Notes: a model not told the origin generated them from the letters alone. Shown: positions 16,743-26,587, numbered from the stretch's first letter. The stretch: DNA of 62,972 nt from Oscillospiraceae bacterium (GCA_015065615.1 SVPY01000002.1:1-62972), one strand, 5' to 3'. Made by a program: numbers and translations.

Positions 16743-19196
16743 ATGAACTATAAAATGAACAAAGCTCAGGCTACCTCTGCTATTAAAAGTAAGTTAAAAA
16801 AGAATCTGGGCACAACTTTCAAAAATGCTACAAACGATGAATTCTACAAGGCTGTAGCATTAATATTAAAGGACCTTATGATTCAGGGCCGCAACGAATT
16901 CGTTGAACAAGCAAACGCAACAGAAACAAAACAGGTTTACTACCTCTGCATGGAGTTCCTTTTAGGCAGAAACCTTAAGAATACTCTTTTCAACCTCTCC
17001 CTTGAGGATACTTTCAGAAGCGCTCTTTCCGATATGGGCGTTAACCTTGATTCCCTTTACGAATTAGAGCCCGATGCAGGTCTCGGTAACGGCGGCTTAG
17101 GCAGACTTGCTGCCTGCTTCCTTGACGGCTTCGCAACTCAGGGTTACCCCGCTATGGGTTACTCACTTCGCTATGAATACGGTATTTTCAAGCAGAAGTT
17201 AGTTGACGGCTGGCAGACTGAACTGCCCGACTTCTGGCTTCCCGGCGGCAAGGTATGGATGCAGAAGGTTGAAGAAAATGCTGTGGAAGTTCATTTCGGC
17301 GGCAGAATAGAAGAAAACTGGAACGGACCTTACCACACAGTTAACCACATTGACTATACAAGTGTTACCGCTATCCCCTACGACCTTTATATCGCAGGTA
17401 TGGACGGTAAGGGCATAAGCTTACTCCGTATCTGGAAGGCAGTAAGCGGCAACTTCGATATGAAGCTTTTTAACGGCGGCGACTACATCAAAGCTATGGA
17501 GCAGAACAGTATGGCTGAGGCTATCACAAAGGTTCTTTATCCCGAGGATAACCACATGGAAGGTAAAACCCTCAGACTCGAGCAGCAGTACTTCCTTTGC
17601 TCCGCTTCAGTTCAGGATATTATCAAGCGCCATCTCTTAACACATTCAAGCCTTGACGATCTCCCCAGACTTGCAGCTATCCACTTAAACGACACTCATC
17701 CCGTTCTCGCTATTCCCGAAATGATGAGAGTTATGCTGGACGAGTGCGGTTACACATGGGAAAAAGCATGGGATATAGTAACAAGAACTATTGCTTATAC
17801 AAACCACACAGTTATGGCTGAGGCATTAGAGTGCTGGAACAGCGGCCTTATGAAGGCAAGAATGCCCAGAATTTACCAGATTATTGAGGAAATTGACCGC
17901 CGCTTCTGGATCGAGATGAGAGCTAAGGGTATTCCCGAGTATAAGATCTGGCGTATGGCACCCATCAATAACGATTACGTTAAGATGGCAAACCTTGCTT
18001 GCATCGCATCCCACAGCGTTAACGGCGTTTCCGCTTTACACAGTGATATTCTTAAGGATAGCCTCTTCAACGATTTCTACGTTGAAACACCTAATAAATT
18101 CAAGAACGTTACAAACGGTATCGCTCACAGACGTTGGCTCAACCAGTCTAACCCCAAGCTTGCCGAATTCTTAAACGAAACTATCGGCACAGGCTATATC
18201 TATAACGCTTCCGAGCTTAAGAAGCTTGAAAACTTCAAGGACGATGCTGCCGCTCTTGAAAGAATCAAGGAAATCAAGCTTTCCAACAAGCAGCGCCTTG
18301 CTGACTATATTAAGAAAACACAGGGCCAGACAGTTGACCCCAACTCTATTTTCGACGTACAGGTAAAGAGACTTCACGAATATAAGCGTCAGCACATGAA
18401 CGCTCTGCATATTCTCTCCACTTATCTCTGGCTTCGCGATAACCCCAACGCAGACTTCGTACCTCACACTTACTTCTTCGGTGCCAAGGCTGCTCCCGGT
18501 TACTACTTTGCTAAGGAAATTATGCAGTTTATCGTAAGCCTTGCCGATATGATCAACAAGGACGAAAGAGTTAACAAGAAGCTCAAGGTAGTATTCGTAG
18601 AAAACTACTGCGTAAGCTGGGCTGAGCTTTTAACTCCCGCCGCTGAAATAAGTGAGCAGATCTCACTTGCAGGTACTGAGGCTTCAGGTACAAGTAACAT
18701 GAAGTTTATGATCAACGGCGCTCTTACAATGGGTACTCTTGACGGCGCTAACGTAGAGATATGTGAATCCGTAGGCAAAGAGAATATGTTCCTCTTCGGT
18801 ATGACAACTCCCGAAGTTATGGACAGAAAGAAATTCGGCTATAACCCCAGAGACATCTATAACAGTAACGAGACAGTAAGAAAAGTTCTGGATGAAATTC
18901 ACGGCGGTATCAACGGCAAATACTTCAAGAACCTCTATAACGCTTTAATGAATCACGACCAGTATATGGCTCTTGCTGACTTTGATTCCTACTCTCAGGC
19001 ACAGCAGGCTGCCGCAAAGCTCTATCTTGACGAAAAGACATGGGCACAGAAATCCCTTCTCAATACAGCAGGCGCAGGCATATTTGCCGCTGACCGTTCT
19101 ATTGCAGACTACGAAAATACCATCTGGCTCGGAACTCCCGTTCCCGAGAAGGAGCCCTCTCTTATCACAAAGAGAAGAGTATATAAGAAAAAATAA
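16743..19196 (+). CDS. glgP: Glycogen/maltodextrin phosphorylase
   Basis: 817 residues, GT35 family. It releases glucose 1-phosphate from alpha-1,4-glucan ends using phosphate and pyridoxal phosphate. 'EPDAGLGNGGLGRLAACFLD' is the N-terminal hallmark, and 'EASGTSNMKFMINGALTMGTLDGANVEI' holds the PLP lysine region. The SD TAAGGAG sits 8 bp before the ATG. Codon choice is strongly biased and the promoter is near consensus, so high expression is likely. The neighbouring GH13 gene would supply or debranch short glucans. Confidence 0.97.
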   Translation: MNYKMNKAQATSAIKSKLKKNLGTTFKNATNDEFYKAVALILKDLMIQGRNEFVEQANATETKQVYYLCMEFLLGRNLKNTLFNLSLEDTFRSALSDMGVNLDSLYELEPDAGLGNGGLGRLAACFLDGFATQGYPAMGYSLRYEYGIFKQKLVDGWQTELPDFWLPGGKVWMQKVEENAVEVHFGGRIEENWNGPYHTVNHIDYTSVTAIPYDLYIAGMDGKGISLLRIWKAVSGNFDMKLFNGGDYIKAMEQNSMAEAITKVLYPEDNHMEGKTLRLEQQYFLCSASVQDIIKRHLLTHSSLDDLPRLAAIHLNDTHPVLAIPEMMRVMLDECGYTWEKAWDIVTRTIAYTNHTVMAEALECWNSGLMKARMPRIYQIIEEIDRRFWIEMRAKGIPEYKIWRMAPINNDYVKMANLACIASHSVNGVSALHSDILKDSLFNDFYVETPNKFKNVTNGIAHRRWLNQSNPKLAEFLNETIGTGYIYNASELKKLENFKDDAAALERIKEIKLSNKQRLADYIKKTQGQTVDPNSIFDVQVKRLHEYKRQHMNALHILSTYLWLRDNPNADFVPHTYFFGAKAAPGYYFAKEIMQFIVSLADMINKDERVNKKLKVVFVENYCVSWAELLTPAAEISEQISLAGTEASGTSNMKFMINGALTMGTLDGANVEICESVGKENMFLFGMTTPEVMDRKKFGYNPRDIYNSNETVRKVLDEIHGGINGKYFKNLYNALMNHDQYMALADFDSYSQAQQAAAKLYLDEKTWAQKSLLNTAGAGIFAADRSIADYENTIWLGTPVPEKEPSLITKRRVYKKK

Positions 19197-19214
19197 TAAA
19201 ACAGTTTATTTTTG

Positions 19215-19243
19215 GAGCAACTTTTTTAAGTTGCTCTTTTTTC
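19215..19243 (+). terminator. Terminator after glgP
   Basis: GAGCAACTT / AAGTTGCTC (nine pairs, four-base loop) followed by six T. A textbook intrinsic terminator. Confidence 0.9.
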
Positions 19244-19335
19244 TTTCAGTAAAATGAATTTTTACTCTTTTCTTTTTTCTTATTTTATAGTATAATGTAA
19301 TTTAATAATTCAGTTCATTAAAGGGCTAAATAACT

Positions 19336-21204
19336 ATGTTTGATTCCAGAAATTCCTTCAATAAATCCCCTGTGGGTGCTGTAAAAGAGGGCACAAGAAT
19401 CCACTTTAAAATAACTGTTCCCAGGTACCTTTCCTGCAATGAAGCCGTGCTTATTATAGAAAAGGAAGATACCCGCGAAAGATTTTTACGCGGTATGTTC
19501 TGGTGCGGTAAGGACGATAAAAAAGACGAAGAGTGGTGGGAATGCCATTTCACTCCCCAAACCACCGGAATTTATTTTTATTATTTTGAAATAAAAACAA
19601 GCCGCGGCAGAATGTCGCTTTACAGAGGCGTGTGCAAAAACGAAATAGGAAAAGTATCAAACGGAAAAAAATGGCAGCAGACCGTTTACAGTAAGGATTT
19701 TAAAACTCCCGACTGGCTTTCAGGCGGCATAATGTACCAGATTTTCCCCGACAGATTCTACAGAAGCGATAAGGGAAACACCTACCTTTATCCCGACAGA
19801 AAGCTTCACAGTAACTTCCACGATATCCCCGACTGGCTGCCCAACAGCGCAGGCAAAATAACAAACTCCGATTATTTCGGCGGTAATTTAAAGGGAATTA
19901 CAGAAAAACTCCCCTATTTAAAGGATTTAGGTGTTACCTGCATTTATTTGAACCCTATTTTCGAAGCTCACTCCAACCATCGCTACAATACCGCAAATTA
20001 CAGCATAATCGACCCTCTTTTAGGCGATGAGAATGATTTTACCGAGCTTACGGATGAGTGTAAAAAGCTCGGCATCAAGCTTATTTTAGACGGCGTATTC
20101 AGCCACACGGGCAGCGACAGCATATACTTTAACCGCGAAGGCAGATATGGTATGGGCGGAGCTTATAACGACAAAAAGTCCCCCTATTATAGCTGGTACA
20201 ATTTCAGAAAGTGGCCCGAGGATTATGAATGCTGGTGGAATTTCGATACTCTGCCCAACACAAACGAAACTAACCCCCACTACAATAACTATATAAACGG
20301 AGAAGGAGGCATAGTTGAAAGCTGGATTAAAAAAGGCGCGTCCGGCTGGAGACTTGACGTAGCCGACGAGCTCCCCGACGAATTCCTTGATACACTTTAT
20401 GAGAGAGTTAAAAAGACGGATCCCGAGGCAATAGTACTTGGCGAAGTATGGGAGGATGCCTCCAACAAAATGGCTTACGGCACTTTAAGACGTTACCTTT
20501 TAGGCGATCAGATGGATACCGTAATGAATTATCCCTTCCGCGATGCTATATTGGGATTTTTAGACGGCGACCACGCTTCGCTTTGTATGGAGACAATCGA
20601 GAGTATTGTGGAAAATTATCCCCCCGAATGCACGAGACTTTTGATGAACCATATAGGTACTCACGATACAGAACGCGCTGTTACTCATTTAAGCGGCAAA
20701 TACAGAGATTATTTCACCCGTGATGAGCAGTCTAAATTCACTCTCAACAGTGAAGAGAGAGTTATCGCCCATAAAAAAATGAAGCTTGCAACTTTAATGC
20801 AGTTCACCCTTCCCGGTGTACCCTGCATTTATTACGGCGACGAAGTTGGCCTTGAGGGCGGCCGCGACCCCTTTAACCGCGCTTTCTACCCATGGGGCAA
20901 CGAAAACCAGACTTTACTTGAATGGTACAAGGAGCTAAAGGATTTAAGAAACAGCTCTGAGCTTTTTAAAGAAGGTCTTTTCAAAAACGTTTACTCCCAC
21001 GGCGATATAATTTCTTATGAGCGATACAGCTTGGATGAAACGGGAAAAATTAAAGAAGAATTATTCTTCGCCATTAACCGCAGCGGTAAGGATGTAAAAC
21101 TGCCCGTGGATTTCACAGGCACTCCCGAAACTATAATGGGCGAAAATTACAGCGAAATATTCACCCTTCCCCCTTACGGCTTCAGCGTACTTAAAATCAA
21201 ATAA
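19336..21204 (+). CDS. GH13 alpha-glucan hydrolase (neopullulanase/cyclomaltodextrinase type)
   Basis: 622 residues without a signal peptide, so cytoplasmic. An N-terminal CBM34-like beta domain (about 1-115) precedes the catalytic barrel. Barrel motifs: 'ILDGVFSHTG' (region I), 'GWRLDVADELPD' with the nucleophile Asp (region II), 'VLGEVWED' with the acid Glu (region III), and 'NHIGTHDTER' (region IV). A C-terminal beta domain follows. This layout fits GH13 subfamily 20, which cuts cyclodextrins, pullulan or short maltodextrins. Together with glgP it makes an alpha-glucan utilisation pair; a TATAAT at 19291-19296 suggests its own promoter. Confidence 0.88.
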   Translation: MFDSRNSFNKSPVGAVKEGTRIHFKITVPRYLSCNEAVLIIEKEDTRERFLRGMFWCGKDDKKDEEWWECHFTPQTTGIYFYYFEIKTSRGRMSLYRGVCKNEIGKVSNGKKWQQTVYSKDFKTPDWLSGGIMYQIFPDRFYRSDKGNTYLYPDRKLHSNFHDIPDWLPNSAGKITNSDYFGGNLKGITEKLPYLKDLGVTCIYLNPIFEAHSNHRYNTANYSIIDPLLGDENDFTELTDECKKLGIKLILDGVFSHTGSDSIYFNREGRYGMGGAYNDKKSPYYSWYNFRKWPEDYECWWNFDTLPNTNETNPHYNNYINGEGGIVESWIKKGASGWRLDVADELPDEFLDTLYERVKKTDPEAIVLGEVWEDASNKMAYGTLRRYLLGDQMDTVMNYPFRDAILGFLDGDHASLCMETIESIVENYPPECTRLLMNHIGTHDTERAVTHLSGKYRDYFTRDEQSKFTLNSEERVIAHKKMKLATLMQFTLPGVPCIYYGDEVGLEGGRDPFNRAFYPWGNENQTLLEWYKELKDLRNSSELFKEGLFKNVYSHGDIISYERYSLDETGKIKEELFFAINRSGKDVKLPVDFTGTPETIMGENYSEIFTLPPYGFSVLKIK

Positions 21205-21211
21205 AAAATTA

Positions 21212-21257
21212 ATCCCCTCCTTGCTCGGATTTACAAACAAGCAAGGAAGGGATTTTT
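21212..21257. terminator. Bidirectional terminator between GH13 and DUF6512 genes
   Basis: ATCCCCTCCTTGC and GCAAGGAAGGGAT pair over about 12 bases. Seven T follow on the plus strand. On the minus strand TTAATTTTTTA follows, so it can serve both convergent genes. Confidence 0.85.
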
Positions 21258-21803
21258 TTATTCTATTCCGTATGCTCCCGTTACGGGGTCTTTAAAAAGA
21301 GGTATCTTGGGTACGTAAAAAGTGAAAACAATAAAAAGAACTCCGATTAAAATCATAATTAAAAGACAGATTGACGGATATTTACAGTTACTATTACAAT
21401 TACAATCCGTTTTATCTTTTTTAAACAGTTTCCATTCCGAAAAACACATTAAAGCGGCAGAAACAAAGAATATTGCAATATTTACAAAATCAGGGCTTTT
21501 ACCGAATACGCCGTTATAGGTATAAAAAATAACGGGAATAAGAATAAGTCCAAATAAAATTCCCCTTAGCTTAATGCACCGGAAATTTCCGTACTCCTTA
21601 AAAAATTTATGCTGTATAAAAGAAAAAGCCAAATGAGGGAAATAAAGAAGCTTCATGTGTTCCCAGGTAGATTCATTCACACCCGAAACCAGCGCCGCAA
21701 CAGTATTCTGACCGCTGAAATCATATAAAAAATGCAGAAGCGTACCTAAAAACACAATAAAAACAAACGAAGCAAACTGCCACAAGGATAAATCTTTCTT
21801 CAT
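21258..21803 (-). CDS. DUF6512-like membrane protein
   Basis: 181 residues with about five membrane segments (around 10-27, 50-62, 80-96, 106-121 and 145-163). 'GVNESTWEHMKLLYFP' near residue 40 is a motif I associate with the DUF6512 family of clostridial membrane proteins. A Cys-rich loop 'CNCNSNCKYPSIC' (about 134-146) precedes the last segment and could bind metal; that is inference. The function is unknown. It converges with the GH13 gene and diverges from spoIIGA. Confidence 0.65.
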   Translation of the reverse strand: MKKDLSLWQFASFVFIVFLGTLLHFLYDFSGQNTVAALVSGVNESTWEHMKLLYFPHLAFSFIQHKFFKEYGNFRCIKLRGILFGLILIPVIFYTYNGVFGKSPDFVNIAIFFVSAALMCFSEWKLFKKDKTDCNCNSNCKYPSICLLIMILIGVLFIVFTFYVPKIPLFKDPVTGAYGIE

Positions 21804-21927
21804 AATATGCCGCCGTAAAACATAGTTATTGATATAATAAATTCTATGTTCTGCCGATTATTTTATGCATATAAAATTTCTAAGTTTAAGCCTTTAATTT
21901 TTCTCCTTTTTTAAATTAAAAGCAAGG

Positions 21928-21979
21928 TATAAAACACGACAAATTAATAAGCCTCAATCTGTTAATATACCAAGGGAGG
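21928..21979 (+). promoter_or_regulatory. spoIIGA-sigE upstream region with Spo0A-box core and strong SD
   Basis: CGACAAA at 21937-21943 matches the 3' seven bases of the Spo0A box TTCGACAAA, which controls the spoIIG operon in Bacillus. A TATAAA lies at 21928 and a TAATAT at 21963; neither is ideally placed relative to the box. GGGAGG at 21974-21979 is a strong SD and decides the start of spoIIGA. Confidence 0.35.
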
Positions 21980-21987
21980 TGAAAACA

Positions 21988-22770
21988 ATTAAAATATATG
22001 CCGACGTATTTTTCACCGTAAATTTATTTACTGACCTTATTCTTCTTATGAGTGTTAAAAGGTTTTTTCACCTTAAATCCAAAGGCATAAGAATTTTTTT
22101 CGCAGCTTTCACAGGAGGAATCTCTTCATTTGCCGTCTTACTTGGTATCAACGAAAACGCCGTTTCAATTATCCTGATTTTTTCGGCTTTCATAATAAAC
22201 GGTATTGCTTTCGGCTTTAAAATTAAAAGGCTGATAATAAACAGCCTATGCTTTATGATATTCTCCTTTATATTTTCAGGCGTCAATCTTTTCCTTATAA
22301 ATACGTTTAACATAAAAGCGGCTGTGATTTCAGGCAAAGTTTATTACAACATCAATTTAAGGGAGCTTTTATTTTTTACCGCCTTATTTTATGTTATTTT
22401 TACCCTTTGTGATAAATTTAAAAGAAAAAAGGAAGGCAGCAAGCTTTTCTATAAAGTGAGAATTAAATACGAAAGCTTTGAAACCGAGCTGATTATGAAG
22501 CTTGATACAGGACTTGAAGTAAGAGAACCCTTCAGCGAGGACCCCGTAATTTTATGCGAAAAAAATGCTTTAAAATTCACCTTCAGCGAGAAAAACAAAA
22601 GGCTCATCCCCTACCGTACGGTAAAAGGCGAGGGAATGCTGTGGGCATTCAAGCCCGATGAAATATACGTAGACGGTGTAAAAAGTGCTAAAAGTATTTA
22701 CGTTGCCCTTTACGAAGGTAACTTAAAAGCCGACCATTACCGCGGGCTTATACCTGCAAGTATTCTATAA
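21988..22770 (+). CDS. spoIIGA: Sigma-E processing protease SpoIIGA (proposed ATT start)
   Basis: 260 residues from ATT at 21988; a GTG at 21979 would add three residues but overlaps the SD. SpoIIGA is a membrane aspartic protease that removes the pro-sequence of sigma-E in the mother cell. Five membrane segments fill residues 1-145, and the soluble domain carries 'KLDTGLEVREPFS', with the catalytic DTG of this family. Codons 2-4 after ATT read KIY, matching the MKIY opening of the Bacillus protein, which supports this start. sigE follows 11 bp later. Confidence 0.88.
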   Translation: MKIYADVFFTVNLFTDLILLMSVKRFFHLKSKGIRIFFAAFTGGISSFAVLLGINENAVSIILIFSAFIINGIAFGFKIKRLIINSLCFMIFSFIFSGVNLFLINTFNIKAAVISGKVYYNINLRELLFFTALFYVIFTLCDKFKRKKEGSKLFYKVRIKYESFETELIMKLDTGLEVREPFSEDPVILCEKNALKFTFSEKNKRLIPYRTVKGEGMLWAFKPDEIYVDGVKSAKSIYVALYEGNLKADHYRGLIPASIL

Positions 22771-22781
22771 AGGAGAATTTT

Positions 22782-23489
22782 ATGAAAACGGTAAGTATCA
22801 TTAAACTTTATAATCTTATTTTAAAACTTATCCGACCCGAAAGCATTCACTACATAAACGGCCCTGAAACACTGCCTGCGCCTTTGAGCGAAGAAGAGGA
22901 ACAAAGGGTGTTTCAGGACATACGGGAAAACAAAGAAGGGGCAAGAAACCCGCTTATCACTCATAATTTAAGGCTTGTGGTTTACATAGCAAAGAAGTTT
23001 GAATCTCCCTTATATAACTGCGAAGATCTTATCTCCATAGGCACTATAGGTCTTATAAAGGCAGTAAATACATTTTCTCTGGAGAGAGGCATAAAGCTTG
23101 CTACCTACGCTTCCCGCTGTATTGAAAACGAGATTCTTATGTATTTAAGAAAATGCACTCAACTTAAAAATGAAATATCCATAGACGACCCCTTAAACAG
23201 CGACGGCGAGGGAAACGAACTGCTCCTTTCCGATTTACTGGGCAGTGAACCCGACGAAACGGGAAAAGGCATTGAGCAGGAGGATGAAAAGGCAATTTTA
23301 CTTAAAGCCGTAAGCAAACTTCATTCGCGGGAAAAATTAATTACTGAACTGAGGTTCGGTCTTTCAGGTAAAAAAGAACACACCCAGAAGGAAGTTGCCG
23401 ACCTTCTGGGTATATCACAATCTTATATTTCGCGCCTTGAAAAACGCATTATTGCAAATCTGAAAAAAGAACTGAAAAAAGTAATGTAA
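22782..23489 (+). CDS. sigE: RNA polymerase sporulation sigma factor sigma-E
   Basis: 235 residues. Early mother-cell sigma factor made as an inactive precursor. Residues 1-28 or so form the hydrophobic pro-sequence ('IIKLYNLILKLIRPESIHYI') cleaved by SpoIIGA. Region 2 holds 'NLRLVVYIAKKFE', 'EDLISIGTIGLIKAVNTF' and 'KLATYASRCIENEILMYLRK'. Region 4 ends with 'QKEVADLLGISQSYISRLEKRI'. The SD AAAGGAG lies 8 bp before the ATG. sigG, usually next in the operon, is missing; a convergent GH35 gene ends one base after the sigE stop. Confidence 0.97.
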   Translation: MKTVSIIKLYNLILKLIRPESIHYINGPETLPAPLSEEEEQRVFQDIRENKEGARNPLITHNLRLVVYIAKKFESPLYNCEDLISIGTIGLIKAVNTFSLERGIKLATYASRCIENEILMYLRKCTQLKNEISIDDPLNSDGEGNELLLSDLLGSEPDETGKGIEQEDEKAILLKAVSKLHSREKLITELRFGLSGKKEHTQKEVADLLGISQSYISRLEKRIIANLKKELKKVM

Positions 23490-25250
23490 TTAAAGCTTAG
23501 GTGTATCCGTAAGCTCAACGCAGGGATTATTACAAATATCCGTTTCGAAAACTATTATCTCGTTCTCGCCCTTTTTAAGTAACGGAGCAGGAATATAGAG
23601 CGTTCTCTGAGGGCCTGCGGAGTGGAAATATCTGCCTATATTGAAGCCGTTAACCGTTATAAAGCCCTTATTCATATTTTTTGTTTCGATAAAGGTATCC
23701 ACCGGTTCGTTTTCGATATTTAAATTAAACTTTAAAAATACCGGTAAATTGGTTTCGAAGTTATTTTCGCAGGCTTCAAACTTAAGTTTATCGGTATTTT
23801 CCATTTTAAGGCTTCTGTTTTCCCAGCCGAAATGGAAGCGGTAGCCGCATCTCACGCCGTTTAAAATACCCTTTTTATCAAAAAGCTTCTGGCCGTAGTT
23901 TACTCTGCCCATATTTTCAAGAAGAATTTCCACCTTAGCGCTTTCACCGTTTTTCTCAGTGAGAATTACCTTTTCGTCAATTCTTGTTCTCTCTTTTAAA
24001 GCTTTCTTTTCGCCGTTAATAAACACCTGAGCTCTGTCGTGAACACCGCTTAAAATAAGCTCCTGATTATCAATACCGCCCTTAATCTCGGACTTATAAT
24101 AGATATAGCCGAAATCCTGACCCATTTCCTCCATAGTAAGAGGGCTTGCAGAGTAAACAGGCTCGCTTATATTTTCAAGGTTATCGAAAAGGAAGGCTTT
24201 CTCTTTGGGATATAAAACGCCGTAATTTGCTTTTTCAGAGTTTTTTACTGCAATTTCCGGTGCTTTGCCTCTGTACTTTTCAAGAATATTTTTAACGGCA
24301 AAGTAGGTATCGGTCATATCGCCCGCTTCACTTAAGGGGGAAGAATAATCGTAGCTTGTTATTGTGGGCTGGTACTCTGTGCCCGTGTGGTTGGCGCCGT
24401 TATGGAAACCGAAATTGGTGCCGCCGTGGAACATATAGAAATTAAAGGAGGCTTTTCTTTTAAGCATACTTTCAAGATCCCTTACGGTCTCTTCACTTGT
24501 TCTTACGTGGTGTTCTTCGTACCAATGGTCAAACCAACCGCACCAGAATTCACCGCACATAGTGGGCTCCTTGGGTCTGAATGCCTTTAACTTATCGAAA
24601 TTATCGTCAGGCTTACTGCCGAAATTTGCTACTGATAAAACACCGTCTATAGTACCGCCTGAAAGCATCAAAGGGTCGGTGCCGTCGGAAGTAAAGAGCA
24701 GGCAATCGATATCGCTTTGTGTGTAAATATCTTTTACCGCCTTTAAGTATTCCTTATCGTCGCCGTAGCTGCCGTATTCGTTTTCCACCTGCAGCATTAT
24801 TACTTTGCCGCCGTTTGTGCATAAGTGAGGCTTTACAATTTCGAAAACCTTCTCTAAATAGGGGCGCAGCTTACTGATAAAAAGAGGGTCGCGGCTTCTC
24901 AGACGCAGATGCTCGTACTTTAAAAGCCATGAAGGAAGTCCGCCGAAATCGTGCTCAGCGCAGATATAGGGACCCGGGCGGATAATTACGTTTAAACCGA
25001 GGCTTTCGGCAAGAGTTATGTATTTATCTAAATCTAAAATACCTGTAAAATCGAATTTACCCTCTTCCCTTTCGTGTAAATTCCAGGGAATATAGGTTTC
25101 AAGAGTGTTGAAGCCGCAGGCTTTAAGCTTTGTCAAGCGGTCAAGCCAGTATTCGGGCACAATTCTGAAATAGTGCATAGCGCCTGAAATAATTTCGTAG
25201 GGCTTACCGTCCATTAAAAACTCTTTTTCGTTATATGAAATTATGTCCAT
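23490..25250 (-). CDS. Beta-galactosidase, GH35
   Basis: 586 residues without a signal peptide. GH35 enzymes release terminal beta-linked galactose by a retaining mechanism. 'SGAMHYFRIVPEYWLDRL', 'ETYIPWNLHE' and 'RPGPYICAEHDFGGLPSWLL' are family signatures. 'QVENEYGSYG' holds the acid/base Glu and 'CGEFWCGWFDHW' the nucleophile Glu. Beta domains (about 390-586) complete the usual short bacterial form. It lies in a minus-strand run after the M18 aminopeptidase with 12 bp between. A host- or plant-glycan substrate is likely but not shown. Confidence 0.94.
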   Translation of the reverse strand: MDIISYNEKEFLMDGKPYEIISGAMHYFRIVPEYWLDRLTKLKACGFNTLETYIPWNLHEREEGKFDFTGILDLDKYITLAESLGLNVIIRPGPYICAEHDFGGLPSWLLKYEHLRLRSRDPLFISKLRPYLEKVFEIVKPHLCTNGGKVIMLQVENEYGSYGDDKEYLKAVKDIYTQSDIDCLLFTSDGTDPLMLSGGTIDGVLSVANFGSKPDDNFDKLKAFRPKEPTMCGEFWCGWFDHWYEEHHVRTSEETVRDLESMLKRKASFNFYMFHGGTNFGFHNGANHTGTEYQPTITSYDYSSPLSEAGDMTDTYFAVKNILEKYRGKAPEIAVKNSEKANYGVLYPKEKAFLFDNLENISEPVYSASPLTMEEMGQDFGYIYYKSEIKGGIDNQELILSGVHDRAQVFINGEKKALKERTRIDEKVILTEKNGESAKVEILLENMGRVNYGQKLFDKKGILNGVRCGYRFHFGWENRSLKMENTDKLKFEACENNFETNLPVFLKFNLNIENEPVDTFIETKNMNKGFITVNGFNIGRYFHSAGPQRTLYIPAPLLKKGENEIIVFETDICNNPCVELTDTPKL

Positions 25251-25262
25251 ATCAAATCTCCT

Positions 25263-26564
25263 TTAAACTGTATATTCACCTTCAGCGAAATTTATATCGG
25301 ACTCAAAGAAGCCTTTCATAGCCGTTACCATATAGTAAGTATCCTTTATACCTGCTGTCTCGTAAGCTGAGTGCATGGCAAGCTGAGGCACACCTATATC
25401 AATTGTGTTGAGCGAAACGTGAGAATTACTTATATTACCTAAAGTGGAACCGCCGCGCATATCGCTGCGGTTATGGAAAATCTGGAAAGGCACTTCGTTT
25501 TTATTGAGAATTGATTTAAATAAAGCGGATGATACGCCGTCGGTTGTATATTTCTGGTTGGCGTTAAACTTAATTACGATGCCCTTATTTAAATAGTTGC
25601 GGTTTGTCTGGTCCATTACACCTGTAAAATTTGGGTGTACTGCGTGGGCGTTATCGGCTGAAACCATAAAGCTGCCTGCAATTAAGCTGTGCTTTTTATT
25701 TGCGCTGTAGTTTTTACATTCGCAAATTCGCTCGATAAGGTCAAAAAGGAAGCTGCCGTCAGCGCCCTGCTTTGTACCGCTGCCAACTTCTTCGTTATCG
25801 AAAATAGCGGCAATTTTAATTTTGCTTGTCTTTTCGCTTTCACAAATAGCCTTTACGGCGCTGTAGGCGCACTGTAGATCGTCAAGTCTGGAGCAAGCGA
25901 TGAATTCGCCGTTATTACCAATAATTCTGCCCTTTTCCATAGGATAGAGGAATAAATCGTGGCTTAAGATATCTTCCTTATTAAAGCCGTATTTATTTGC
26001 AAAATATTCGCCTAAATCCGCCTTTTCATCACCGATTAAAGGAAGCATATCTACCTGAGGGTTATACTTATGTCCGTCGTTAATATCGCGCTGCATATGG
26101 ATAGCCAAATTGGGAATAATGCAGTACTCTTTTTCGGTGTCCACCAAAATTTCCTTTACGCCGTTTTCTGTTTTAAGTAAAATTCTGCCCGAAATACCCA
26201 AAGCTCTGTCCAGCCAGCTTGCCATAATCATACCGCCGTAAGGCTCTGTGTTAAGCTTTGTGTAGTTATTCTCCACCTTCATATCGGAAAGCTCTTTAAC
26301 CTTGAAATTGGGGCTGTCGGTATGAGCTGAAACAATATTAAAGCCGCTTACTTCACCTTCGGGGATTTCGAAAGCAAGAAGAGAAGAATTATTTCTTTTT
26401 GTGTAATACTTGCCGCTTTCTAAATTCCATACGGATTTTTCGGAAATATAGGTAAAACCCTTTTCTTCAAGCATTTCACCTGCAGTTTTTACGGCGTGAA
26501 AAGCATCGGTGCTTTTTTCTATAAAGCTGAATAAATCTTTACTTGTGTTAATAAACTTTTCCAT
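25263..26564 (-). CDS. apeB: M18 family aminopeptidase
   Basis: 433 residues, the length of bacterial M18 enzymes. A cytosolic di-zinc aminopeptidase that removes N-terminal residues (often Asp/Glu) from peptides. Zinc-ligand and catalytic motifs: 'VSAHTDSPNFKVK', 'IAAIFDNEEVGSGTKQGA', 'VSADNAHAVHPNF', and C-terminal 'HVSLNTIDIGVPQLAMHSAYET'. Start at the ATG at 26564 with a good SD (AAAGGAG). It sits between GH35 and the broken radical SAM gene, all on the minus strand. Confidence 0.93.
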   Translation of the reverse strand: MEKFINTSKDLFSFIEKSTDAFHAVKTAGEMLEEKGFTYISEKSVWNLESGKYYTKRNNSSLLAFEIPEGEVSGFNIVSAHTDSPNFKVKELSDMKVENNYTKLNTEPYGGMIMASWLDRALGISGRILLKTENGVKEILVDTEKEYCIIPNLAIHMQRDINDGHKYNPQVDMLPLIGDEKADLGEYFANKYGFNKEDILSHDLFLYPMEKGRIIGNNGEFIACSRLDDLQCAYSAVKAICESEKTSKIKIAAIFDNEEVGSGTKQGADGSFLFDLIERICECKNYSANKKHSLIAGSFMVSADNAHAVHPNFTGVMDQTNRNYLNKGIVIKFNANQKYTTDGVSSALFKSILNKNEVPFQIFHNRSDMRGGSTLGNISNSHVSLNTIDIGVPQLAMHSAYETAGIKDTYYMVTAMKGFFESDINFAEGEYTV

Positions 26565-26587
26565 ATTTTTTCTCCTTTATATTAAAA

